Positions 49,282-57,557 of a stretch of 64,000 nucleotides of DNA are shown here, in pieces (within the stretch, counting starts at the first letter, position 1; each line of letters opens with the position of its first letter). Position numbers and translations under genes: made by a program. The stretch is taken from positions 1-64,000 of the forward strand of contig JAHBXO010000026.1 in assembly GCA_019636445.1 (NCBI GenBank). Reading direction: 5' to 3'. The notes below the pieces were generated by a model. The model worked only from the letters and a program-made list of their open reading frames with translations, did no database searches and was not told the origin of the DNA. This DNA is from Gemmataceae bacterium. GTDB lineage: Bacteria > Planctomycetota > Planctomycetia > Gemmatales > Gemmataceae.

Positions 49282-52200
49282 ATGAAGTACCTGCTTTCGC
49301 TCTGCCTTCTCGCCGCGCCCCTCGCCGCCGCCGAACCCGAAGTCGATCGCAAGCTGCTCAAGCCCGGCCTCATCGCCGGCTACACACAGTATCCCGAACG
49401 GCCGATGACCTCGACGACCTATCGGCTGGAGCCGACGGTCGCACTCTTCCTGCCACAGGGCGAAGGGGCCACGCCCAAGGGAACGACGGCGGCCGCGAGC
49501 TGGGTCGGGTACATCCAGATCGTGACGGCCGGCAAATATCGGTTCACGGCGCTCGCGCAAGGCGGTGCCGCCGAGGTTGTGCTGCTGAGAGGCGGAAACA
49601 TTGTGCGCGCCCTGGAGGGTTCGCACGAAGCCTACAAAAGTGCCGAGCTCCCCACAAAAGCCGTCGAGGCCGCCGGGTCCGAGGTCGAACTGGAACCAGG
49701 CGTCTACCGGTTCACGGCCCGCTTCAACGGTCGCGGAGGAAATCCGACGGCAAGCCGGTTCGAACTGCATTGGGAAGGCCCCGGCTTCAAGCGCGAGCCG
49801 ATCCCCCACTTCTTCTTCGGCCACCTCCCGGCGCAACGCACGGGCACGGTGGATAAGCATCTGCCGGGCACGCACGGGCGCTTCCTGTACGAGGAACTCG
49901 GCTGCAAGAACTGCCACGCGTCGAAGAACCAGTCCTTCGTGGAGCGTACCGGTCCGGACCTGAGCGACGTGGGGCGGCGGGTGTTCCCCGGCTGGCTGGA
50001 CGCGTGGCTGGCGGACCCGGCGAAACTCCGGCCGCACACGACGATGCCGAAGCTCTTCACGGACGACGAGCGAGGCCGGGCCGAACGCTACGCCGTCGGG
50101 CAATACCTGGCCTCGCTCGGCGGTCCGATCCGCGAGCCGAAGGTGCCGACGATCTCCAACGAGTGGTCGAAGAGCCTGACCAACGGGTCGAAGCTGTTCA
50201 CGACGACCGGCTGCGCCGCGTGCCACGGGAAACAACTGGCGGCGACGGTGAAGAAGAGCGAGGACGACGACGACGACAAGCCCGTGAAGTTCGAGCCGAG
50301 TTCGAGCCTGTTCGGATTCGGCACCGCCACCGGTTCGCAGGCGATCTACACGCTCGGCGGTCTCGGCAGCAAGACCACGCCGGACGAGCTTCAGCGATTC
50401 CTGCTTGATCCCCTTAAGCGGAACCCGCATGGCCGCATGCCGAACATGCAACTGACCAACGACGAAGCCCGCGACCTGGCCCGGCACCTGTACCGAATGA
50501 CCGACGACAAAATCGAGCGCGACGCCCCGAAGGAGCCGGCGATGAAGCCGGCCGACTTCGACGCGAAGTCGTGGAAGGAACTAGGCCAGCGGCTCGTGAC
50601 CTCGAAAGGCTGTGTCAACTGCCACACGGTCGCGCCCGGGGGTCAGAAACTGCCGGCCCGCGAAGCGGTCTCGCTGGACTACAAGACCGGCGACAAGCGC
50701 AACCGCAGCGACTTCGGCTGCCTGTCGGCGAAGCCGAGCGCGGAAAAGACGCCGGTCTATTCGCTGGACGCCGAGCAAACCAAGTCGCTGAAGGCCTTCG
50801 TCGGTCGAGGGCTTATGGCCGACGCGCCGTCGTCGAACGACCTGGCTCGCTCGGCGATCAAGCGATTCAACTGCCTGAACTGCCACGTCCGCGACGGCGA
50901 AGGCGGCATCGGCACGGAACTCGCCGACCAGATGAAGAAGCTGGAGAACGCCGAGAACGCGGACGACGTCGCTCCGCCACGGCTCACCGGCATCGGACAC
51001 AAGGCGAAAACGAGTTGGCTGAACGCCGTGCTGACGCAAGGTGCCCGGGCGCGGCCCTGGATGAGCTTGCGCATGCCGCAGTACGGTTCGGCGAATGTCG
51101 GCCACCTGCCGACGGCGCTGGCGCACCTCGAAGCGACGCTGCCCGACGACACGACCAAGCCCGTGAAATACGCCGCCGCGAGCCTCGACGCCGGCCGCAA
51201 GCTCAGCGGCTCGGAAGGCCTCGGCTGCATCAAGTGCCACGACATCAGCGGGCACGTCGGCGGCGGGACGCGCGGGCCGGACCTCGCCCGCACCGCCGAA
51301 CGCCTGCGCTACGACTGGTACGAACGCTGGATGCACAACCCGCAACGCCTCGCCCCCGGCACCAAGATGCCCCAGAACTTCAACAACGGAAAGTCCGCCT
51401 TCGCGAACCTCCTGAACGGCGACGCCGACCCGCAGATCGAAGCCATCTGGGCGTACCTCTCGCTCGGCCCCGGACTGCCGCTCCCCGCCGGCATGGAGCC
51501 GCCGAAGGGGCTGATCCTCAAGGGCACCGAACGGCCGGAGATCCTCCGCACCTTCATGCCCGACGGCGCCGGCACCAAAGCCATCGCGGTCGGCTTCGCG
51601 GGCAGTTCGTTCGTCTTCGACGCCGCCGCGTGTCGCGTCGCCTACGCCTGGGAAGGGAACTTCGTCGACGCCTCGCCGGTGTGGAACAACCGCGGCGGCG
51701 CACCGGCGAAACTCCTGGGGCCGAAGTTCCTCGCGCCGCCGGCGGGGCCCCCGTGGGGCGTGACCGGCAGCCGCACGCCGCCGGACTTCGCCAAGCGCGC
51801 CAAGGATCCGGCCTTCGGCGCGCCGCTGCCGAACGAGCAGATCTATCAAGGGCCGCGCCACACGCGGTTCGAGGGCTACACCCTCGACGACGCCGGCGTG
51901 CCGACCTTCCGCTACCGCGTGTCGGACCCGGACGAAAAGGGCGAACTCGCCATCCGCGAGACGATCGCACCCGCCAAGGGCACCGTGGCCACGGGGCTGA
52001 CCCGGTCCTTCGCCATCGAACAGCCGGCGACCCGCACGGCGTGGCTACTCGCGGGCGAGACCGCCGGCCTTCCCCGCGCGTTCGGCCCGAGCGGCACGGC
52101 GCTCGAACTGAACCTCAAGGACGACGCCCCCGAGATTCCCGCCGTCGGTGCGAAGGTCGTGCTGCCCGACGGCGGCCGGGCCACCGTGCTCGTCGTCGGC

Positions 52201-52368
52201 ACCGCGCCGAGCGGAGCCGTCTGGCGGTTTGTCCCCAAGGCCGGCGGCGGCTGGCAGGCGATCCTCCGCCTGCCCGAACCGAAGGACGCCGCGAAGGCCG
52301 AAGTGGCCTTCACCGCGTGGTCCGCACCCAAGAACGACGACGCGATCATCGGCGCGATCGGGAAATAG
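49282..52368 (+). CDS. Secreted PA14-like, five-CxxCH cytochrome c protein
   Basis: This 1,028-residue secreted protein (MKYLLSLCLLAAPLAAAEPE) begins with a PA14-like beta domain (about 30-185, GLIAGYTQYPERPM, YRFTALAQGG, YRFTARFNGRGGN). Five CxxCH haem-binding sites follow: CKNCH (208-212), CAACH (311-315), CVNCH (444-448), CLNCH (531-535) and CIKCH (649-653). They are spaced as c-type domains with the distal methionine region after each (for example TKMPQNF). The last 350 residues form a beta-rich module with no haem motif (VGFAGSSFVFDAAACRVAYA, YRVSDPDEKGELAIRET). A periplasmic multihaem electron-transfer or sugar-oxidation role is the best inference. It is divergent from the CotH gene and lies 50 bp upstream of aat. 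Confidence 0.87.
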   Translation: MKYLLSLCLLAAPLAAAEPEVDRKLLKPGLIAGYTQYPERPMTSTTYRLEPTVALFLPQGEGATPKGTTAAASWVGYIQIVTAGKYRFTALAQGGAAEVVLLRGGNIVRALEGSHEAYKSAELPTKAVEAAGSEVELEPGVYRFTARFNGRGGNPTASRFELHWEGPGFKREPIPHFFFGHLPAQRTGTVDKHLPGTHGRFLYEELGCKNCHASKNQSFVERTGPDLSDVGRRVFPGWLDAWLADPAKLRPHTTMPKLFTDDERGRAERYAVGQYLASLGGPIREPKVPTISNEWSKSLTNGSKLFTTTGCAACHGKQLAATVKKSEDDDDDKPVKFEPSSSLFGFGTATGSQAIYTLGGLGSKTTPDELQRFLLDPLKRNPHGRMPNMQLTNDEARDLARHLYRMTDDKIERDAPKEPAMKPADFDAKSWKELGQRLVTSKGCVNCHTVAPGGQKLPAREAVSLDYKTGDKRNRSDFGCLSAKPSAEKTPVYSLDAEQTKSLKAFVGRGLMADAPSSNDLARSAIKRFNCLNCHVRDGEGGIGTELADQMKKLENAENADDVAPPRLTGIGHKAKTSWLNAVLTQGARARPWMSLRMPQYGSANVGHLPTALAHLEATLPDDTTKPVKYAAASLDAGRKLSGSEGLGCIKCHDISGHVGGGTRGPDLARTAERLRYDWYERWMHNPQRLAPGTKMPQNFNNGKSAFANLLNGDADPQIEAIWAYLSLGPGLPLPAGMEPPKGLILKGTERPEILRTFMPDGAGTKAIAVGFAGSSFVFDAAACRVAYAWEGNFVDASPVWNNRGGAPAKLLGPKFLAPPAGPPWGVTGSRTPPDFAKRAKDPAFGAPLPNEQIYQGPRHTRFEGYTLDDAGVPTFRYRVSDPDEKGELAIRETIAPAKGTVATGLTRSFAIEQPATRTAWLLAGETAGLPRAFGPSGTALELNLKDDAPEIPAVGAKVVLPDGGRATVLVVGTAPSGAVWRFVPKAGGGWQAILRLPEPKDAAKAEVAFTAWSAPKNDDAIIGAIGK

Positions 52369-52418
52369 CTGAATCCCGTATTCCGTGGTAGGATGACATC
52401 GCTCCGGAGCGTGGACCC

Positions 52419-53087
52419 GTGCGTGCCATACTTCCCAACGACCGGCCCTGGATCCCACCCGAACTCGCCGATGGCGAAGGCCTGGTCGGCGTCGGTGGCG
52501 ACCTGAGCGCGTCCACGCTGCTCAAAGCCTACACCGATGGCGTCTTCCCCTGGTTCAACGACGACGACCCGATCCTCTGGTGGTCGCCCGATCCCCGCGC
52601 CGTCATCGAATACGAAACGCTCCACGTCTCCCGCAGCCTCGCACGCACGATGCGTAAAGGGATCTTCCACATCACCATCGACCAGTGCTTCGAACGGGTG
52701 ATGCGGGAGTGCGGCGTCGGCCGGCCCGAAGGCACCTGGATCACGCCCCGAATGATCGATGCCTACCGGCACCTGCACCGGCTCGGCCACGCCCACAGCC
52801 TCGAAGTCTGGAAGGACGACGAACTGGCGGGTGGGATCTATGGCGTCGCCCTCGGCGCGTTCTTCGCCGGCGAGTCGATGTTCCACCGCGTCAGCGACGG
52901 GTCCAAGGTCGCCCTCGTCGCGCTCATGACCCACTTGCAGGCGCGGGGTTACGAACTGATCGACGTGCAGATGACCACCGAACACACCCGCAAGATGGGC
53001 GCCATTGAAATCCCCCGCACCCGCTACCTGCGCCGGCTGCGGCAGGCCGTCGGCAAGTCCCACATCCGCTTCGCCCGCTACGAATGA
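52419..53087 (+). CDS. aat: Leucyl/phenylalanyl-tRNA--protein transferase
   Basis: This 222-residue enzyme attaches Leu or Phe to proteins with N-terminal Lys or Arg, marking them for ClpS/ClpAP degradation. It begins at GTG. The conserved WIPPELADGEGLVGVGGDLS, GVFPWFNDDDPILWWSPDPRAVI and the C-terminal DVQMTTEHTRKMGAIEIPR match Aat throughout, and length is normal. No clpS or clpA is adjacent. A GC-rich hairpin follows the stop codon. Confidence 0.95.
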   Translation: MRAILPNDRPWIPPELADGEGLVGVGGDLSASTLLKAYTDGVFPWFNDDDPILWWSPDPRAVIEYETLHVSRSLARTMRKGIFHITIDQCFERVMRECGVGRPEGTWITPRMIDAYRHLHRLGHAHSLEVWKDDELAGGIYGVALGAFFAGESMFHRVSDGSKVALVALMTHLQARGYELIDVQMTTEHTRKMGAIEIPRTRYLRRLRQAVGKSHIRFARYE

Positions 53088-53090
53088 AAA

Positions 53091-53117
53091 CGGGCCGGGG
53101 GTTCTCTCCCCGGCCCG
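53091..53117. terminator. Bidirectional terminator between aat and the Spy-like gene
   Basis: A perfect 10-bp stem (cgggccgggg / ccccggcccg) with a 7-nt loop. AAAA precedes it on the plus strand, giving a T tract on the minus strand. It sits between two convergent genes. Confidence 0.65.
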
Positions 53118-53140
53118 CCACATTCCGATTCGATGTCCGT

Positions 53141-53839
53141 TCAGTTGTCCCGGCGCATTGGGCGCTGCGGGGCCAGCTTGGCGAGGTCGAACTTCTCGCC
53201 GATCATTTCCTTCCATTGCTTCCGCTGATCCGCGGTCAGCAGTTCGACGCACTTGTCCAGCGCCTCCTCACGCAGCGATTGCATCTTCTTTTGCGTGTCC
53301 GCGCCGAACCCGGCCTGGAACAACTCGCGAGTGTCCTTCTGCAGCTCCTCGTTGATCGTCTTGAACTTGTCCTTCTGGTCGTCGGAAATCTTGAGTTCCT
53401 TCGCGACCTTCTCGTTGGCGAACGCGGCCAGCCCCATGCGCTGGCGGTCGATCTGGTCGAGCCGCTTGGTCTGCTCCGCCGAAAGCCCCTTCAGCAGTTC
53501 CTTGCGGTCCTCGATCACCTTGATCTGCGCCTTCAGCCGGGCGATCTGGTCGTCGTCTTCCTGGCCGAGCGTGGCGAGCTTCTGCATCTCGGCCATCTGG
53601 GCCTCCTGGAACTTCGCGAACTTCTCCTTCATCTCGTCGGAGATCTTCAGCTCGTCCTGAAGCGCCTTGTTCGAGAGCAGCGTCGACTTGAGGTTCTGCC
53701 CTCCACCACCGCCGAAGCCGCCGAAACCGCCGCCGCCAAAGCCGCCAAAGCCGCCGGGTCGAGGTTGCTGGGCCGAAGCCGAGACGCCGATCACCATCAC
53801 CAGAATCATCGATGCGAGCAAACGAGACGTGATTCGCAT
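53141..53839 (-). CDS. Secreted Spy/CpxP-like helical protein with Gly-rich N-terminus
   Basis: This 232-residue protein has a signal peptide (MRITSRLLASMILVMVIGVSASA) cleaved before QQPRPGG. A glycine/phenylalanine-rich segment follows (FGGFGGGGFGGFGGGGGQ). The remaining 180 residues are long charged helices with two similar halves: SDEMKEKFAKFQEAQMAEM and SDDQKDKFKTINEELQKD. The LxxEQTKRLDQI pattern recalls the LTxxQ motifs of Spy/CpxP. These repeats resemble periplasmic chaperones, but the function in planctomycetes is untested. The start is the ATG preceded by the upstream sequence GGGGTTCTCCC, which has no clean Shine-Dalgarno. Confidence 0.75.
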   Translation of the reverse strand: MRITSRLLASMILVMVIGVSASAQQPRPGGFGGFGGGGFGGFGGGGGQNLKSTLLSNKALQDELKISDEMKEKFAKFQEAQMAEMQKLATLGQEDDDQIARLKAQIKVIEDRKELLKGLSAEQTKRLDQIDRQRMGLAAFANEKVAKELKISDDQKDKFKTINEELQKDTRELFQAGFGADTQKKMQSLREEALDKCVELLTADQRKQWKEMIGEKFDLAKLAPQRPMRRDN

Positions 53840-54047
53840 GGGAGAACCCCTGGATATGTCACGGACGGGACTGCCCCGTCCGCATGAAGTGGATGGTATC
53901 CCGTACCGGCCGGAAATGACAGCCCACACCATGAGAAATGGATGAACGTTCCGGTCTCCCCCTGCCGGGGTTCCTCGGAAGAAACGCCACCCACGCCCCT
54001 CCGCCGGAAATTCCAGCGAACGCGGTCGGCGATTTCGACCGAAACCC

Positions 54048-54059
54048 GACACCGGTGTC
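54048..54059. promoter_or_regulatory. Perfect 12-bp palindrome GACACCGGTGTC
   Basis: This palindrome lies 34 bp upstream of the EF-hand protein start, in the 254-bp gap shared with the divergent Spy-like gene, where a promoter-proximal operator would sit. It has no recognised consensus. Confidence 0.3.
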
Positions 54060-54093
54060 CGGTGTTGGATAAACGCCGAACTGGAGAGATCGC

Positions 54094-55170
54094 GTGCGGA
54101 CCGTGGGAATCGCCTCAAAGTTGCTCCTGACCGCCTGGTTGCTCGCCGGCCTCGTCGCGCCACCCGTGACGACCGGGCAGGAATTACGGGAACCCAAGGT
54201 CAAGAAGCCAAAAGCCGAGAAGCCCCTCCGTCCGGAAAAACCGGAGAAGCCGACCGCCGCCGACAAGCTCGCCCGGATCCACGAGAAGCTGGCCGAAAAG
54301 GAAGAGAAGATCCTCTTTGCCACCGCGAAGCAGACGTTCGGCGGCGAGACCGAGCGCGACCGCTGGGTGAAGGTGATGGCGGACGTTCATCCCGGCGCAA
54401 CCGTGCCGGACTCCCGCGGCGAGGTCGATTTCGGCCGCTGGTTCGACGCCGTCAGCCAGGGCCAGCCGGCGTGGGCCATGTCGTCGATCCGCGAGAAGTC
54501 GGTGAAGGAGTTGTACCTCCGCACGACCCAGAGGCTCGGTCTGGAGAAAAGCCCGTCGATCCCCCGCGAGGCGTTCCTCGCCTATGCCGTCCATAACCTC
54601 TCGGCCGGTCAATCGCCCCCGTGGAAGGAGCCGAAGGTGGAGATCGACCCCTTCGACGCCGCCGCGAAGATCTTCACCGGAATGGACCGCGACAAGTCCG
54701 GCGCGCTCGAACCGGCCGAACAGACCGAAACCTTGAAGGCCGTCCTGGAGCAGTTCGACGCGAACCGCAACGGCGCGCTGGAGTACGAGGAGTACCGCGA
54801 ATACTTCCGCGCCCGGCTCGGCGGCTACCGCGAGAATCCGGCATCCCTCGCCGCCGGACCGCCCGAACCGCGAGCCGCCCCGAAAGCGGAGACGCCGAAC
54901 ACCGACGAGGCCGCGAAGCCCGAACCGCCGATCCCCTTGCCGAAGTGGTTTCGCGAACTGGACGAAGACCGCGACGGGCAGGTCGGCCTGTACGAATGGC
55001 GCACCGTCGGCCAGCGACCCCTCGGCGAGTTCCCCACCCTCGACCGCGACGGCGACGGCCTCCTCACCCCCTTCGAGATCAAACACCTGCTGAAACTCGA
55101 ACCCCAATCCCCCTACCTCAAGGCCAACCTGCCGTCGATCCCGTCTCAGTTCGTCCGTCGCTGGCGGTGA
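54094..55170 (+). CDS. Secreted protein with four EF-hands
   Basis: A GTG start behind GGAGAG gives 358 residues with a signal peptide (VRTVGIASKLLLTAWLLAGLVAP, translated from Met). A Lys/Pro/Glu-rich linker follows (LREPKVKKPKAEKPLRPEK). The first 190 residues are helical and unrecognised. Four EF-hand loops are then clear: DRDKSGALEPAE, DANRNGALEYEE, DEDRDGQVGLYE and DRDGDGLLTPFE, in two pairs separated by a Pro/Ala-rich spacer. The loops keep Asp at positions 1, 3 and 5, so calcium binding is likely. Neighbours with EF-hands are the CotH protein and, less clearly, the giant surface protein. Confidence 0.85.
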   Translation: MRTVGIASKLLLTAWLLAGLVAPPVTTGQELREPKVKKPKAEKPLRPEKPEKPTAADKLARIHEKLAEKEEKILFATAKQTFGGETERDRWVKVMADVHPGATVPDSRGEVDFGRWFDAVSQGQPAWAMSSIREKSVKELYLRTTQRLGLEKSPSIPREAFLAYAVHNLSAGQSPPWKEPKVEIDPFDAAAKIFTGMDRDKSGALEPAEQTETLKAVLEQFDANRNGALEYEEYREYFRARLGGYRENPASLAAGPPEPRAAPKAETPNTDEAAKPEPPIPLPKWFRELDEDRDGQVGLYEWRTVGQRPLGEFPTLDRDGDGLLTPFEIKHLLKLEPQSPYLKANLPSIPSQFVRRWR

Positions 55171-55228
55171 ACATTCCCTCGCGCTCCTAGAATAACCCGA
55201 TTGATTCCGCACTCGGGACTTCCACCTC

Positions 55229-57049
55229 ATGGCCCCCTCGCGATTCGTCGTCGGCATCGACCTCGGCACCACCAACTCCGCGCTCGCCTACGTCGACACC
55301 GGCGCCGCCGAACCGGCCCACGTCCAGTCCTTCGCCATCCCGCAGGTCGTCAACCCCGGCGCCGTCGAAGAACGCCCACTGCTGCCCTCGTTCCTCTACC
55401 TGCCCGGCGACGGCGAACAACCCGCCGGCGCGCTCAAACTCCCGTGGGATGGCAACAGGGACTATGCCGTCGGCGAGTTCGCCCGCAACTTCGGCTCGCA
55501 AGTCCCCACGCGACTCGTCGCGTCCGCCAAGTCTTGGCTCGGCCACGCCGGCGTCGACCGCAAGTCCGCCATCCTGCCCTTCCGGGCACCCGAAAACGTC
55601 AAGTGCATCTCCCCCGTCGAAGCCGCCACGCGCATCCTCAAGCACCTCGCCGAGGCGTGGAACGCCTCGATGGCCAAGGTGCCCGACCACCGCCTCGAAC
55701 TCCAGGAGATCGTGCTCACCGTGCCGGCGTCGTTCGACGCCATGGCCCGCGACCTCACCGTCGAGGCCGCCAAGGCCGCCGGCTTCGACCAGCTCACCCT
55801 CCTCGAAGAACCGCAGGCCGCCTTCTACTCCTGGCTCGACTCCCTCGGCGACGGCTGGCGGAAGGACGTGCAGGTCGGCGACCTCGTCCTCGTCGCGGAC
55901 GTCGGCGGCGGCACCACCGACTTCACCCTCATCGAGGTCGGCGAAGAGGCCGGCAACCTCGCCCTCACTCGCCTCGCCGTCGGCGACCACCTGCTGCTCG
56001 GCGGCGACAACATGGACCTCGCCCTCGCCCACACCGCCGCCGCCGGGCTGGCCAAGACCGGCACGAAGCTCGACGCCAACCAGATGCTCCAGCTCACCTA
56101 CGGCTGCCGGGCCGCCAAGGAGTTCCTCCTCGCCGACTCCACGCGCCAGTCGGCCCCGGTCACGGTGCTGGGCAAGGGGCGCTCCGTCATCGGCGGATCG
56201 ATCAAGTACGACCTGCCCCGGGCGGACGTGGAGAAGGTGCTGATCGACGGCTTCTTCCCGGACTGCGCCCGGGATGCCGAGCCGGTGAAGGCGCGGGCCG
56301 GGGGCCTACAGGAACTCGGCCTGCCGTACGTCGCCGACGCCGCCGTGACGCGCCACCTCGCCAGCTTCCTGCACCGTCAGGCCGAGGCGCTCGCGAACCG
56401 GGAGCGGCCGGGGAAGAAGAAGAAGAGCGATTCCACGCTGCCGACGGCGGTGCTGTTCAACGGCGGGGTGTTCAAGTCGGACGCGCTGCGGAACCGGCTG
56501 ATGCAGGTGGTCAACGGGTGGGCGAAGTCGTCGAAGGCGGACGCCGCCCGCGTCCTCGCCGGCGCGGACCTCGATCAGGCCGTCGCGAAGGGGGCCGCCT
56601 ACTACGGCCTCGTGCGCCGGGGCCAGGGGATCCGCATCCGGGGCGGCACGGCCCGCGCCTACTACATCGGCGTCGAGACCGCCGCCCCCGCCGTCCCGGG
56701 CCTGACGCCCCCGATCAAGGCGCTCTGCGTCGCCCCCTTCGGCATGGAGGAGGGCACCGAGGCCGACCTGCCCAAGCAGGAGTTCGGCCTCGTCGTCGGC
56801 GAGGAGGCCGAGTTCCGCTTCCTTGGCTCGACGCTCCGCCGCGATGACAAGGCCGGCACCGTGGTGGACGAGTGGGAGGAGCAGATCGAGGAGCTGACGC
56901 CGATGCGCGTGACGCTCGACGGCAAGGGCCGGCAGGTGGTGCCGGTGCACCTGCACAGCAAGGTGACGGAAGTGGGCCAATTGGAGTTGTGGTGTCTGAG
57001 CCGCGATGGCAAGCAGCGCTGGAAGCTGGAGTACAACGTGCGAGGATGA
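55229..57049 (+). CDS. Hsp70 family protein (DnaK-like ATPase domain)
   Basis: This 606-residue protein starts with RFVVGIDLGTTNSALAYV, the Hsp70 phosphate-1 motif. It also has the phosphate-2 motif LVADVGGGTTDFTLIEV (about residues 218-234) and the adenosine motif FNGGVFKSDALRNRL. Between these lies an Hsp70 actin-like ATPase. The C-terminal 130 residues differ from DnaK: a beta-rich EFGLVVGEEAEFRFLGS and VVPVHLHSKVTEVGQLELW, with no EEVD or lid helix seen. The protein is shorter than DnaK and probably a specialised Hsp70. No DnaJ or GrpE gene is beside it. Its stop codon is immediately followed by a repeat element. Confidence 0.88.
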   Translation: MAPSRFVVGIDLGTTNSALAYVDTGAAEPAHVQSFAIPQVVNPGAVEERPLLPSFLYLPGDGEQPAGALKLPWDGNRDYAVGEFARNFGSQVPTRLVASAKSWLGHAGVDRKSAILPFRAPENVKCISPVEAATRILKHLAEAWNASMAKVPDHRLELQEIVLTVPASFDAMARDLTVEAAKAAGFDQLTLLEEPQAAFYSWLDSLGDGWRKDVQVGDLVLVADVGGGTTDFTLIEVGEEAGNLALTRLAVGDHLLLGGDNMDLALAHTAAAGLAKTGTKLDANQMLQLTYGCRAAKEFLLADSTRQSAPVTVLGKGRSVIGGSIKYDLPRADVEKVLIDGFFPDCARDAEPVKARAGGLQELGLPYVADAAVTRHLASFLHRQAEALANRERPGKKKKSDSTLPTAVLFNGGVFKSDALRNRLMQVVNGWAKSSKADAARVLAGADLDQAVAKGAAYYGLVRRGQGIRIRGGTARAYYIGVETAAPAVPGLTPPIKALCVAPFGMEEGTEADLPKQEFGLVVGEEAEFRFLGSTLRRDDKAGTVVDEWEEQIEELTPMRVTLDGKGRQVVPVHLHSKVTEVGQLELWCLSRDGKQRWKLEYNVRG

Positions 57050-57335
57050 AATGCGGAATTCGGAATGCGGAATGAAAACCGAGGCGAATGGCGAGACGTG
57101 AGGAGGGGTCGCGATTTCTCCCTCCCCCTCAAAGGGGAGGGCCGGGGTGGGGGTGAAGGGGATTGCGATAGCTGACCGGACCCGCATGCCCCCCACCCTA
57201 ACCCTCCCCCTCAAAGGGGGGAGGGGACAAGAGGGATCCCGCCGATGTGTCGATGACTCGCTGCGCTCCGAAGACTCCGCGTCGCCGCTAAACGGGGGTC
57301 TTCCTTTTGCATTTTTCATTCTTCATTTTGCATTG
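57050..57335. repeat. Composite palindromic intergenic element after the Hsp70 gene
   Basis: The element starts one base after the stop codon with an AATGCGGAAT-type repeat (57050-57075). It ends with a TTTGCATTTTTCATT-type repeat (57306-57335), the same short motif in inverted orientation. In between, two CCCTCCCCCTCAAAGGGG hairpins (57120-57140, 57203-57226) are flanked by inverted CGGGGTGGGGG and CCCCCCACCCTAA arms, so a long stem is possible. There is no reading frame worth calling. I regard it as a miniature repeat element. Confidence 0.65.
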
Positions 57336-57557
57336 GTCCGAATCCTCGAAACCCATCAACGAGGGGAAAAATCGTCCGTCGGAAATTCCCGCCTCTGGGG
57401 TGGGGTGGGAGGCGTTCTTCCAGAGCCCCCGGCCGGGGGGTCGCGGCGGTTCGGCACTCGGTGGGGTATTGGAAACTCTGATGTATTATCGTGGTTTCAT
57501 TTGGGATAGAATTGTTTGCAAGACGACGATGCTATCCTGCCAGAACTCGCTTCCATC
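57336..57557. other. Promoter-side gap before the third PSD1 gene
   Basis: No gene is seen in these 222 bases. A 14-bp palindrome (CCCCCGGCCGGGGG, 57426-57439) is the only strong structure. The AT-rich stretch from 57480 to 57540 probably carries the promoter of the downstream operon. Confidence 0.5.

Noticed and set aside
49132..50487. An N-terminal extension of the CotH frame by about 450 codons
   Set aside because: The extension is antisense to the PA14/multihaem gene and has no recognisable domain. The signal peptide at MSSRVLAV gives a natural start.
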